In this document: piece after piece, positions 55,190 through 63,802 of the stretch
How the letters are laid out: every line of letters starts with the position of its first letter
Position numbering within the stretch: the first letter of the stretch is position 1
NCBI RefSeq assembly: GCF_014596525.1
Contig: NZ_MSJP01000014.1
Coordinates: forward strand, 1 to 64,000
DNA: 64,000 nt
Reading direction: 5' to 3'
From: Streptomyces sp. CBMA291
GTDB lineage: Bacteria > Actinomycetota > Actinomycetes > Streptomycetales > Streptomycetaceae
The notes under the pieces: generated by a model
What the model was told of the DNA's origin: nothing
Seen by the model: the letters and a program-made list of their open reading frames with translations, nothing else
The model's database searches: none
Made by a program: the position numbers and the translations under genes

Positions 55190-56188
55190 CTACTTGTTGA
55201 GCAGCCCCTTCGTCACCAGATACTCCTTGGCCACGTCCTCGGGCTTCGCTCGCTCGGCGTCGACCTTGCGGTCGAGTTCGGCGAGATCCGCTGTGGTCAG
55301 CACCTTGGTGATCTTGTCGAGGGCGGCGGCTATCTCGGGAGATCCGGCGTCCTTCGCGTTCACCACCGGCAGGACGTTGTCCGCGTTCTGGAGCTTCTTG
55401 TCGTCGGTGAGGAACACCAGGCCGTAGCTGTCGAGCGTGGCGTCCGTCGTGGTCGTCAGAACCAGCTGGTCCACCCCGTCCTTCACCGCCTGCTTGGCCT
55501 GCGGGGTGCCGACGCCCTTGGGGTCGACGCCGGTCACGTCGATCCCGTACGTCTTCTTCAGACCGGGTGCGCAGAACGGCCTGACGGCGCATTCGTCACC
55601 TGCGGCGATCTTCACCTTGAGCTTCGACTTGCCGAGATCGGAAAGCGTCGTCAGACCGTTCTTCGCGGCGAATTCCTTCGACACCGCGTAGGCGTTCTGA
55701 TCGACCGCCTCGCCGACCGCGAGGACCTTCAGACCACGCGGTTCGGCGAGCTTGCGCAGTGCCTCCACCGTGGCCGTCGCGTCACCGGAGGCGACGGGCT
55801 TCTCCTCGGGCGCCTTCGGCCCGTTCACCTTCGCGTTGAGGAATTCCGCGAGCGTCGCCGCGTATTCCGGGACGACATCGATCTCGCCGTTCTCAAGGGA
55901 AGGTTCGTACAGCTCGCGATTCTTCACCGTGGTGATCGAGACCGAGTATCCGGCGCCCCGGAGCGCCCCCGCGTACAGCTCGGCGAGGACCTTGCCCTCG
56001 GTGAAGGAGGCCGCTCCGACCACCAGCGAGCCCTTCGCGCCGCCCGCCGGGGCCTGTGCGCCGTCGGCTCCCTTCTCCTTGCCCTGCTCCAGGCTGTCAC
56101 CGCCGCACGCGGCGAGCGCGACGGTCAGTGCCGCCGTCCCCAGTACCGCGCCCGCGATCCGCGAGACCCTGTTCACGAAACCACCCAT
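55190..56188 (-). CDS. Glycine-betaine/choline-type ABC substrate-binding lipoprotein
   Basis: The 332-aa lipoprotein has a signal with lipobox LAAC, then an OpuAC-type binding domain (LVVGAASFTEGKVLAELYAGALRGAGYSVSITTVKNRELYEPSLENGEIDVVPEYAATL). The ligand is likely a quaternary amine osmoprotectant. An in-frame GTG at 56176 with GGGTGG upstream is an alternative start. It is the third gene of a minus-strand unit with two permeases. Confidence 0.88.
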   Translation of the reverse strand: MGGFVNRVSRIAGAVLGTAALTVALAACGGDSLEQGKEKGADGAQAPAGGAKGSLVVGAASFTEGKVLAELYAGALRGAGYSVSITTVKNRELYEPSLENGEIDVVPEYAATLAEFLNAKVNGPKAPEEKPVASGDATATVEALRKLAEPRGLKVLAVGEAVDQNAYAVSKEFAAKNGLTTLSDLGKSKLKVKIAAGDECAVRPFCAPGLKKTYGIDVTGVDPKGVGTPQAKQAVKDGVDQLVLTTTTDATLDSYGLVFLTDDKKLQNADNVLPVVNAKDAGSPEIAAALDKITKVLTTADLAELDRKVDAERAKPEDVAKEYLVTKGLLNK

Positions 56189-56226
56189 CCAAGTCGCATC
56201 CGAGTCGGCATTTGCATTTCGGCTTC

Positions 56227-56892
56227 TCAGCGGCGGGCCGAGCCTCCCAGGAGGCGTTCCGCACCCACCATCACGCCCTCCACCAGAAGGGCGAGCAGTG
56301 CCACGAGCACCGCGCCCGCGACGACCTGCGCGGTGTCGTACCGGGCGAATCCGGCCGTGATGATCCGGCCGAGTCCGCCCTGACCGACCATCGCGGCGAC
56401 GGTCGCCGTGGCGACCACCTGCACGGCCGCCGAGCGCACCCCGGTCATCACCACCGGTCCGGCGAGCGGCAGTTCGACCCGGCGGAACAGCTGTCCGCCC
56501 GTCATCCCCATCCCCCGCGCGGCCCGCACCGCCGCCCGGTCGACCTCCCGCACCCCCACGTACGCGTTGGTGAGCAGCGGCGGCACCGCGAACAGCACGA
56601 GGGCCGTGATCGTCGGCACGTACCCGGCGTTCCGCAGCGGGGAGACCATGAACAGGCCGAGCACCGCGAAGACGGGGACCGCGCGGCCCACGTTCGACAC
56701 GTTCACCGCGAGCGCGCCGCCCCGTCCGAGGTGGCCGAGCCACAGTCCCAGGGGCAGCGCGAGCGCCGCTGCGATCAGGAGCGCCGCCCCGCTCACGTAC
56801 ACGTGCTCGGCGAGCCGCCGCCCTATGCCGTCCTCGCCCGTCCAGTGCGCGCCGGTGGCGAGCCAGGCCCAGGCGTCCGTCACGACCCCCAT
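56227..56892 (-). CDS. ABC permease, OpuC/ProW type
   Basis: The 221-aa permease has five or six helices and the EAA-like loop (AVRAARGMGMTGGQLFRRVELPLAGPVVMTGVRSA). It is very similar in plan to the next permease, and the two presumably form the heterodimeric channel. The start is one nt from the upstream permease's stop. Confidence 0.9.
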   Translation of the reverse strand: MGVVTDAWAWLATGAHWTGEDGIGRRLAEHVYVSGAALLIAAALALPLGLWLGHLGRGGALAVNVSNVGRAVPVFAVLGLFMVSPLRNAGYVPTITALVLFAVPPLLTNAYVGVREVDRAAVRAARGMGMTGGQLFRRVELPLAGPVVMTGVRSAAVQVVATATVAAMVGQGGLGRIITAGFARYDTAQVVAGAVLVALLALLVEGVMVGAERLLGGSARR

Positions 56893-56893
56893 C

Positions 56894-57580
56894 TCAGCTT
56901 CCTCCCGACGCGGTCCGTACGCGGGACCAGGGCGTCAAGAGCCGCTGGAGGCCCAGGAGCAGCAGATCGGCGGCGACCGCGAGCAGGACGCAGAGCACGG
57001 CGGCGGCGAGCATCTGGGCCTTGAAGAAGGTCGGCAGGGCGTCCTCGATGAGGTTCCCCAGACCTCCGCGTCCGACGACCGAACCGACCGTCGTCAGCGC
57101 GATCGTGGAGACCGTCGCCATCCGTATGCCCGCCATCAGGACCGGGAGCGCGAGCGGCAGTTCGACCTCCCAGAGGAGCCGCAGCGGCCCGTATCCCATG
57201 CCCCGGGCGGCCTCCCGCGTCTCCGCCGGGACCGCCGCCAGACCCGCCAGGGCGTTGCGCACCAGGATCGTCAGCGCGTACAGCACGAGACCGGTCACCA
57301 CCAGGGCCGTCGAGAGCCCGAACAAGGGCAGAAGCAACGAGAACATGGCGAGCGACGGCACCGTGTAGAGCAGGGTGGTCAAGCCCAGGACCGGGCCCGC
57401 GAACCGGGGCCTGGCGCGGACGAGCAGCGCCAGCGGCACCGCGACGGCCAGCGCGATCAGCACGGACACGAGGGTGATTCCCACATGCTGGAGCGTGGCG
57501 TCCGTCAACTCGTGCGCGCGCGTGCGCAGATACTCCCCGCAGATCCAGTCGTTGGCGACCAGACAGTTCGGTGCGCTCAT
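56894..57580 (-). CDS. ABC permease, OpuC/ProW type
   Basis: The 228-aa permease has the EAA loop (ETREAARGMGYGPLRLLWEVELPLALPVLMAGIRMATVSTIALTTVGSVVG). It is first in the unit, with GGGGGGAGGGA before ATG 57580. The ATPase is divergent, so the importer is split across two transcription units sharing a 144-nt promoter gap. Confidence 0.9.
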   Translation of the reverse strand: MSAPNCLVANDWICGEYLRTRAHELTDATLQHVGITLVSVLIALAVAVPLALLVRARPRFAGPVLGLTTLLYTVPSLAMFSLLLPLFGLSTALVVTGLVLYALTILVRNALAGLAAVPAETREAARGMGYGPLRLLWEVELPLALPVLMAGIRMATVSTIALTTVGSVVGRGGLGNLIEDALPTFFKAQMLAAAVLCVLLAVAADLLLLGLQRLLTPWSRVRTASGGS

Positions 57581-57724
57581 TCGTCCCTCCCCCCGGTTCG
57601 TCAGCCTTCCCGAACGCATGTGTGACGACACTAGCCTTCGGCACTGACATTCCCTCTCGGCCGCCACAATGCGGCAACACGCCCTTCACACATCCCTGTC
57701 ATCCAGTGGCCAGAATGAGGAACC

Positions 57725-58846
57725 ATGATCCGGTTCGAGCATGTGACCAAGCGGTACGCCGACGGGACGACCGCCGTGGACGACCTCTCCCTTGAGGTCG
57801 CCGAGGGCGAACTCGTCACCCTGGTCGGCCCGTCGGGCTGTGGCAAGACCACCACGATGATGATGGTGAACCGGCTCGTCGAGCCGACGTCCGGCCGGGT
57901 CCTGGTCGACGGCCGGGACGTCGCGGGCGTCGACCCCGTCGCCCTGCGCCGCAAGATCGGCTACGTCATCCAGCAGGTCGGGCTCTTCCCGCACCGCACG
58001 GTCCTCGACAACACCGCGACCGTCCCCGCGCTCCTCGGCTGGAAGAAGGCCGCCGCACGCGCGCGTGCCGCCGAACTCCTCGAACTCGTCGGCCTCGACC
58101 CCGCCGTCCACGGCCCCCGCTACCCCGCCCAGCTCTCCGGCGGCCAGCGCCAGCGCGTCGGCGTCGCCCGCGCCCTCGCCGCCGACCCGCCCGTCCTCCT
58201 CATGGACGAGCCCTTCGGCGCCGTCGACCCCGTCGTCCGCGAACGCCTCCAGAACGAGTTCCTCGCCCTCCAGGCCACCGTCCGCAAGACCGTCCTCCTC
58301 GTCACCCACGACATCGAGGAGGCCGTCCGGATGGGCGACCGCATGGCCGTCTACGGACAGGGCCGCATCGAGCAGTTCGACACCCCCGCCACCATCCTCG
58401 GTTCCCCCGCCACCCCGTACGTCGCCGATTTCGTCGGCAGCGACCGGGGACTCAAGCGGCTCGCCGTCACCCCCGTCACCGAAGCCGACCTCGACCCCGT
58501 ACCGGAAAACCGGCACAGCACCGACGGGAACGGCCCCTCCCCGCGCGCGTACGAGGACCGTACGGACGGGAAGGACCGCGCCACGCGCGCGTACCCGGAC
58601 CGAACCGAAGGAAACGCCCCCTCCCCCCGCACGTACGGCGACCCCGCCCCCGTCCCCCTCGGCACCTCGCTCAAGGACGCCCTCGCCGTGCTCCTCCAGC
58701 ACGACACCGGACGCCTCACCGTCACCGACGCCACCGGACGCCCGCTCGGCGTCCTCACCCCGGACGGCGTCCACCGCGCCCTGCGCCGGGCCACCGAAGG
58801 ACAGGACCGGGCCACCGACGGACAAGGCGGGGCCACGAGCGCGTAG
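57725..58846 (+). CDS. ABC ATPase of the glycine-betaine-type importer
   Basis: The 373-aa ATPase has Walker A (VGPSGCGKTTT), signature LSGGQRQRVGVARAL and Walker B VLLMDEPFGAVDP. A CBS-like end follows (TSLKDALAVLLQHDTGRLTVTDATGRPLGVLT). Between them is a ~50-residue polar insert containing two related units (GNGPSPRAYEDRTDG and GNAPSPRTYGD). Osmoprotectant ATPases use the CBS part for ionic-strength sensing. GAGGAACC precedes the ATG. Confidence 0.9.
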   Translation: MIRFEHVTKRYADGTTAVDDLSLEVAEGELVTLVGPSGCGKTTTMMMVNRLVEPTSGRVLVDGRDVAGVDPVALRRKIGYVIQQVGLFPHRTVLDNTATVPALLGWKKAAARARAAELLELVGLDPAVHGPRYPAQLSGGQRQRVGVARALAADPPVLLMDEPFGAVDPVVRERLQNEFLALQATVRKTVLLVTHDIEEAVRMGDRMAVYGQGRIEQFDTPATILGSPATPYVADFVGSDRGLKRLAVTPVTEADLDPVPENRHSTDGNGPSPRAYEDRTDGKDRATRAYPDRTEGNAPSPRTYGDPAPVPLGTSLKDALAVLLQHDTGRLTVTDATGRPLGVLTPDGVHRALRRATEGQDRATDGQGGATSA

Positions 58847-58863
58847 GACCGGGCGACCGCCCG

Positions 58864-58887
58864 GGTTCCGGCGGGCGGCCCGGAACC
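58864..58887. terminator. Hairpin between convergent ABC ATPase and esterase genes
   Basis: GGTTCCG (58864-58870) pairs with CGGAACC (58881-58887) around a 10-nt GC-rich loop. It lies just past the ATPase stop. Confidence 0.45.
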
Positions 58888-58938
58888 GGGCCCCGGCGGG
58901 CGGGAGCCTCGGGCGGGCCCGTCGGGCGGGAGCCGTCC

Positions 58939-60051
58939 TCAGGCCGCGCTGAGCTTCCCGCTCAGCCACACCATGCCCGGCGGGATCTCCCGGTTCCAGG
59001 TGTTGAAGTTGTGGCCGCCGCTCTCCAGCGTGATCGACGAGACCGTCGCCGGGCTCTTCACCCGCGCGACGAACTCCCGTGTCCCCCGCAGGTTGTCCTC
59101 GCCCTGCTTCGACGTCGTCACCAGGAACGACGACTTCCCCTGCGTCAGGTGCCCCAGGCTCCACAGCAGGTCGGAGCGCCTGCGCAGCCCCTCGTCACCC
59201 CGGAAGAGATCCCCCGTCGTCACGTCCTCGGCCGCCCGGTAGTACGCGGAGAACCCCGCCGCCGCCGCGAACCGGTCCGGGTGGTGCAGCGCGATCTTCA
59301 GCGCGCAGTAACCCCCCGTGGAGTTCCCCATGAACCCCCAGTTCCGGGGCTTCGTCCCCACCCGGTACGTCCCCGAGACCGCCGCCGGCAGATCCCGTGC
59401 GAAGAACGTCTCCGTCCGCGGCCCCCCGGGCACGTCCACGCACTCCGTGTCCCTCGGCGGCGCCACCGTCGGCCGCAGCATCACCAGGATCATCGGCTGC
59501 ATCCGCCCCTCCTTCGCCAGGAGGTACGCCGTCTTCGGATACTTCAGCCCCTCGATCAGGTTCTCCGCCGTCCCCGGATACCCCGTCAGCACCACCGAAG
59601 CCGGGAACACGCGCCGCGCGTACCGGGGCTGGAAATACTCAGGCGGCAGATACACGTACGCCGGCGAGACGATCCCCGACCGCTCCCCCGCCACCACCAC
59701 CTTCTGTATCTGGCCGCCGACCTCCGGCCGCCCCCCGCCGGGCACGTCGAGCTGTCGCGTCCCCACCACCCGGACGTCCCGCGAACCGGCCCCGTGGTCG
59801 ACGACCACCCCCATCTCCTGCTCCTGCCCGAACAGGTCCGCCCACGAGCCGTAGAACAGGAACGAACGGTTCGCCGCGAGCCCCACCGCCGCGAACAGCG
59901 TCACCTGCGTCACGAGCAGCAGTCCCGCCCGCCCCACATACGCGCGCCACCCCCGGCGCGCGAGGCGCGGCCACCACACGAGCGTCGCCAGGAACAGCAG
60001 CACCGCCAGCGCGACCGCTGCCCAGAGAACATTGCCGCTGGTGAGACCCAT
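58939..60051 (-). CDS. Membrane-anchored antigen-85-like esterase
   Basis: The 370-aa protein has two N-terminal helices (VLWAAVALAVLLFLATLVWW and LLLVTQVTLFAAVGLAA). An extracellular alpha/beta hydrolase follows, with nucleophile elbow GFMGNSTGGYCALK and a late His in ESGGHNFNTWNREIP. It belongs to the esterase D/antigen 85 fold group. The true substrate is unknown; Streptomyces lacks mycolates, so envelope esters or a distinct role are likely. ATG 60051 follows GGGGGTGG. Divergent from the MprF-like gene. Confidence 0.85.
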   Translation of the reverse strand: MGLTSGNVLWAAVALAVLLFLATLVWWPRLARRGWRAYVGRAGLLLVTQVTLFAAVGLAANRSFLFYGSWADLFGQEQEMGVVVDHGAGSRDVRVVGTRQLDVPGGGRPEVGGQIQKVVVAGERSGIVSPAYVYLPPEYFQPRYARRVFPASVVLTGYPGTAENLIEGLKYPKTAYLLAKEGRMQPMILVMLRPTVAPPRDTECVDVPGGPRTETFFARDLPAAVSGTYRVGTKPRNWGFMGNSTGGYCALKIALHHPDRFAAAAGFSAYYRAAEDVTTGDLFRGDEGLRRRSDLLWSLGHLTQGKSSFLVTTSKQGEDNLRGTREFVARVKSPATVSSITLESGGHNFNTWNREIPPGMVWLSGKLSAA

Positions 60052-60094
60052 GGGGCGACCACCCCCGCCTTTCCGAGAATTTCCGGTGAACCGA

Positions 60095-60120
60095 TGAACC
60101 CGAGCCCGCACGGCTCCGTC
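60095..60120 (+). promoter_or_regulatory. Candidate sigma-E promoter of the MprF-like gene
   Basis: TGAACC (60095-60100), a 16-nt spacer and CGTC (60117-60120) fit the ECF-type AAC...CGTC pattern recognised by sigma-E in S. coelicolor. The start point would be near 60128, giving a ~90-nt leader. The sigE operon lies 37 kb away in this window. Confidence 0.55.
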
Positions 60121-60219
60121 CTAGAAAGCGCACCATCCGGGACGACCCGCCGAAACGCACCATCGGGGCCTGACCGGACCAAGAACCCACACGCAGGACC
60201 ACGGGAAGTACGGGAAGCC

Positions 60220-62199
60220 ATGTCTGTCACGCTAGATGGGGACAAATCAGGATTGGTTCCGGTTCGGGTACGACGGATTCTGCGAGGCCCACGCCCCGAG
60301 ACGGTGCCCGCCCTCGTCGGCACCGCCTGCACCCTCATCGGCCTCATCGACATCGCCGCCGGAGTCTTCCCCCGATTCCGCGCCAGCCGCGTCCACACCC
60401 TGGCCGAAATCCTCCCCGGCACCCTCGGCCCCCTCTCCGCCGCGCTCTCCCTGAGCGCCGGAGTCCTCCTCCTGCTCCTCGCCCACGGCCTCAAGCGCCG
60501 CAAGCGCCGCGCCTGGCGAGCCTCCGTGGTCCTCCTCCCCCTCGGCGCCGCCGCCCAGTTCGCCTGGCGCCACTCCGTCGTCGGAGCCCTGCTCTCCCTC
60601 TGCCTCCTCGCCCTCCTGCTGCGCCACCGCGAAGAATTCGCCGCCCTCCCCGACCCCCGCAGCCGCTGGCGCGCACTCGCCAACTTCGTCGTCATGGGCG
60701 CGGGCTCCATCGCCCTCGGCCTCGTCATCGTCAGCGCCCACCCCCGCCGCGTCATCGGCGACCCCAGCCTCGCCGACCGCCTCGAACACGTCCTCTACGG
60801 GCTCCTCGGCGTCGAGGGCCCGGTCGGCTACACCAAGGGCGTCGACTGGACCGTCGGCTACTCCCTCGGCGCCCTCGGCATGCTCACCGCCCTCACCACC
60901 ATCTACTTCGCCTTCCGCCCCGAGCACCCCGCCGCCCGCCTCACCGACGAGGACGAGATCCGCCTCCGCGCCCTCCTCGACCAGCACGGCGCGCGCGACT
61001 CCCTCGGCCACTTCGCGCTCCGCCGCGACAAGGGCGTCGTCTTCTCCCCCAGCGGCAAGGCAGCCGTCTGCTACCGCGTCGTCTCCGGCGTCATGCTCGC
61101 CAGCGGCGACCCCATCGGCGACGTCGAAGCCTGGCCCGGCGCCATCGAACGCTTCATGGACGAGGCCAAGGCCCACTCCTGGACCCCCGCCGTCATGGGC
61201 TGCTCCGAGACCGGCGGCCAGGTCTGGACCCGCGAGACCGGACTCGACGCCCTCGAACTCGGCGACGAGGCCATCGTCGACGTCGCCGGCTTCTCCCTCT
61301 CCGGACGCGCCATGCGCAACGTCCGCCAGATGGTCAAGCGCATCGAGCGCAACGGCTACACCACCCGGGTCCGCCGCGTCGCCGACCTCGACCCCGAGGA
61401 ACTCGAACAGGTCCGCCGCGCCGCCGCCGACTGGCGCGGCACCGACACCGAACGCGGCTTCTCCATGGCCCTCGGCCGCATCGGAGCCCCCGGCGACGGC
61501 GACGCGGTGATAGCGACCGCCCACAAGACCACCCCCACCGGCCGCCCCGACGACACCGCCGGTGCCGACAGGGCCTCCGACGCCGGCGCCTCCGGCGCCC
61601 CCTCCGCCGACACGACCGGCACCGGTACGGCCGCCGGAGACACCGGCACCGGCACCAGCCCCCGCACCCGTACCAGCCCCGACGACTCCCCCTACGGCGA
61701 CCTCAAGGCGATCATCCACTTCGTCCCCTGGGGCTCCGACGGCATGTCCCTCGAACTCATGCGACGCGACCGCTCCGCCGACCCCGGCATGAACGAGCTG
61801 CTCATCGTCGCCGCCCTCCAGGCCGCCCCCGCCCTCGGCATCGAGCGCGTCTCCCTCAACTTCGCCATGTTCCGCTCCGCCCTCGCCCGCGGCGAGAAGA
61901 TCGGCGCGGGACCCGTCCTGCGCGTCTGGTGCGGACTCCTCGTCTTTCTGTCCCGCTGGTTCCAGATCGAATCGCTCTACAAGTTCAACGCCAAGTTCCA
62001 GCCACGCTGGGAACCCCGCTTCGTCGTCTACCGCACCACCCGTGACCTGCCCCGCATCGGCTTCGCCGCCATGCAGGCCGAAGGCTTCGTGACCCTTTCC
62101 CGGCCCCGCCCCTTCGCCCGCCGCCGCCCCGCCCCCGCCCCACGGCCCTGCACCCACATCGTCGCCGCACCCACCGAGCGCGAGATCCACGCGGCCTGA
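60220..62199 (+). CDS. MprF/LysX-like DUF2156 membrane protein
   Basis: The 659-aa protein has about six helices in its first ~250 residues. A cytoplasmic DUF2156 domain of the phosphatidylglycerol lysyltransferase family follows (LGHFALRRDKGVVFSPSGKAAVCYRVVSGVMLASGDPIGD, FALGDEAIVD-like LELGDEAIVDV, NVRQMVKRIERNGYTTRV). A ~50-residue Thr/Gly/Asp-rich insert interrupts the catalytic domain before LKAIIHFVPWGSDGMSLELMRRD. The family aminoacylates lipids to reduce negative charge and resist cationic peptides. ATG 60220 has a weak GGGAAG; an in-frame ATG at 60094 would fall inside the candidate promoter. Confidence 0.88.
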   Translation: MSVTLDGDKSGLVPVRVRRILRGPRPETVPALVGTACTLIGLIDIAAGVFPRFRASRVHTLAEILPGTLGPLSAALSLSAGVLLLLLAHGLKRRKRRAWRASVVLLPLGAAAQFAWRHSVVGALLSLCLLALLLRHREEFAALPDPRSRWRALANFVVMGAGSIALGLVIVSAHPRRVIGDPSLADRLEHVLYGLLGVEGPVGYTKGVDWTVGYSLGALGMLTALTTIYFAFRPEHPAARLTDEDEIRLRALLDQHGARDSLGHFALRRDKGVVFSPSGKAAVCYRVVSGVMLASGDPIGDVEAWPGAIERFMDEAKAHSWTPAVMGCSETGGQVWTRETGLDALELGDEAIVDVAGFSLSGRAMRNVRQMVKRIERNGYTTRVRRVADLDPEELEQVRRAAADWRGTDTERGFSMALGRIGAPGDGDAVIATAHKTTPTGRPDDTAGADRASDAGASGAPSADTTGTGTAAGDTGTGTSPRTRTSPDDSPYGDLKAIIHFVPWGSDGMSLELMRRDRSADPGMNELLIVAALQAAPALGIERVSLNFAMFRSALARGEKIGAGPVLRVWCGLLVFLSRWFQIESLYKFNAKFQPRWEPRFVVYRTTRDLPRIGFAAMQAEGFVTLSRPRPFARRRPAPAPRPCTHIVAAPTEREIHAA

Positions 62200-62227
62200 A
62201 CCCTCCGCCACGCCCTACGCTGGTCGT

Positions 62228-63088
62228 ATGAGTACGACGATCGACCGGGGTACCGCCCGAGGCCTGCCGGAGTGGGACCGCTGCGCGGTCATGGGCGTGG
62301 TCAACGTGACCCCCGACTCCTTCTCCGACGGCGGCCGCTGGTTCGACACCGCGACCGCCGTCAAACACGGCCTCGACCTCGTCGCCCAGGGAGCCGACCT
62401 CGTCGACGTCGGCGGCGAGTCCACCCGCCCCGGCGCCAGCCGCGTCGACGAGGACGAGGAACTCCGCCGGGTCATCCCCGTCGTCCGGGGTCTGGCCGCC
62501 GAAGGCGTCACCGTCTCCGTCGACACCATGCGCGCCACCGTCGCCGCCCGCGCCGTCGAAGCCGGCGCCCTCCTCGTCAACGACGTCAGCGGCGGACTCG
62601 CCGACCCCGGCATGGTCCCCGCCGTCGCCGCCGCCGAGGTCCCCTTCGTCGTCATGCACTGGCGCGGATTCAGCCAGGACATGAACAGCCTGGCCGTCTA
62701 CGACGACGTCGTCGGCGAGGTCGTCGACGAGCTGCGCGTCCGCCTCGAAGCCGTCGTCGACGGCGGCATCGACCCCGAGCGCCTCATCGTCGACCCCGGG
62801 CTCGGCTTCGCCAAGCTCGCCCCCCACGACCTCGCCCTCGTCGCCCGTCTGCCCGCCCTCCGCGCGCTGGGCCGCCCCCTCCTCGTCGCCGCCTCCCGCA
62901 AGCGGTTCCTCGGCCACGTCCTCACCCGCGAGGGCGCCGCCCCGCCGCCCGCCCGCGAACGCGACGCCGCCACCGCCGCCGTCTCCGCCCTCGCCGCCCA
63001 CGCCGGCGCCTGGGCCGTACGCGTCCACGAGGTCGGCGCCTCCGCCGACGCCGTCCGCGTCGCCCGCGCCGTCGAAGGAGCCGTGTGA
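62228..63088 (+). CDS. folP: Dihydropteroate synthase
   Basis: FolP condenses pterin pyrophosphate with p-aminobenzoate in folate synthesis and is the sulfonamide target. The 286-aa protein has MGVVNVTPDSFSDGG, LVDVGGESTRPGA, SVDTMRA, LLVNDVSGG and the DPGLGFAK and SRKRFLG motifs. The ATG has no Shine-Dalgarno but TACGCT (62216-62221) 6 nt upstream, so it is probably leaderless. It overlaps the next gene by 4 nt. Confidence 0.96.
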   Translation: MSTTIDRGTARGLPEWDRCAVMGVVNVTPDSFSDGGRWFDTATAVKHGLDLVAQGADLVDVGGESTRPGASRVDEDEELRRVIPVVRGLAAEGVTVSVDTMRATVAARAVEAGALLVNDVSGGLADPGMVPAVAAAEVPFVVMHWRGFSQDMNSLAVYDDVVGEVVDELRVRLEAVVDGGIDPERLIVDPGLGFAKLAPHDLALVARLPALRALGRPLLVAASRKRFLGHVLTREGAAPPPARERDAATAAVSALAAHAGAWAVRVHEVGASADAVRVARAVEGAV

Positions 63089-63669
63089 GCCCCGAAGAGC
63101 ACCCGAGCGACGAAGAGAACACCCCGGACGACGACGGGCCCACCGGCCGGCACGGCGGCGGCGAGCGCCCCGACGCCGAGCGCACCCACTCCGAGCGCAC
63201 CGACTCCGAGCGCACCGACCGAAGCGCCGTGGAAGCCGCCAACACCGCCTTCTACGACGCGATGGAGACCGGCGACTTCGACACCGTCGCCGCGCTCTGG
63301 CTCGACGACGGCGCCACCCCCATCACCTGCGTCCACCCCGGCTGGCCCGTCCTCACCGGGCGCGGCGAGGTGCTCCGCTCGTACGCCCTGATCATGGCGA
63401 ACACCGACTACATCCAGTTCTTCCTGACGGACCTGGAGATCTCCCTCGCCGACGGCTTCGCCATCGTCACCTGCACCGAGAACATCCTCAGCGGCGGACC
63501 CGCCGAGAACGGCGCCGAACTCGGCCCCCTCGTCGGCCAGCTCGTCGTCGCCACCAATGTGTTCCGGCACACACCCGAAGGCTGGCGGATCTGGTCCCAC
63601 CATGCCTCCCCCGTCCTCGCCGAAACCGAGGATTCCAAGGCCGAAGACCCCGGTACGGACGACAACTGA
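63085..63669 (+). CDS. SnoaL/NTF2-like protein in the folate cluster
   Basis: The 194-aa protein has a ~50-residue acidic, Glu/Thr/Ser-rich head containing the small repeat SERTD. An NTF2-like fold follows (VEAANTAFYDAMETGDFDTVAALWLDDGATPITCVHPGWPVLTGRGEVLRSYALIM...WRIWSHHASPV). Many members bind or transform small hydrophobic metabolites; the role here is unknown. GTG 63085 overlaps the folP stop (GTGTGA), coupling it to folP. Confidence 0.85.
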   Translation: MSPEEHPSDEENTPDDDGPTGRHGGGERPDAERTHSERTDSERTDRSAVEAANTAFYDAMETGDFDTVAALWLDDGATPITCVHPGWPVLTGRGEVLRSYALIMANTDYIQFFLTDLEISLADGFAIVTCTENILSGGPAENGAELGPLVGQLVVATNVFRHTPEGWRIWSHHASPVLAETEDSKAEDPGTDDN

Positions 63670-63802
63670 ATCCCCTGGCCTGACCCGCCCACCGCCCCCA
63701 AGGGCAAGCCCTGTCAGTGCCCAAAGGTAGATTCGAGGACGGACACCGGCCGCCGCACTCGGCTGCGTGACCACCCGAACTACGACAGCAGGAGTGATTC
63801 GC

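Noticed and set aside
57725..58846. Calling the importer a full proVWX/opu system with gene names
   Set aside because: The family is clear, but the substrate and the correct symbol among several similar osmoprotectant systems cannot be decided from sequence alone.
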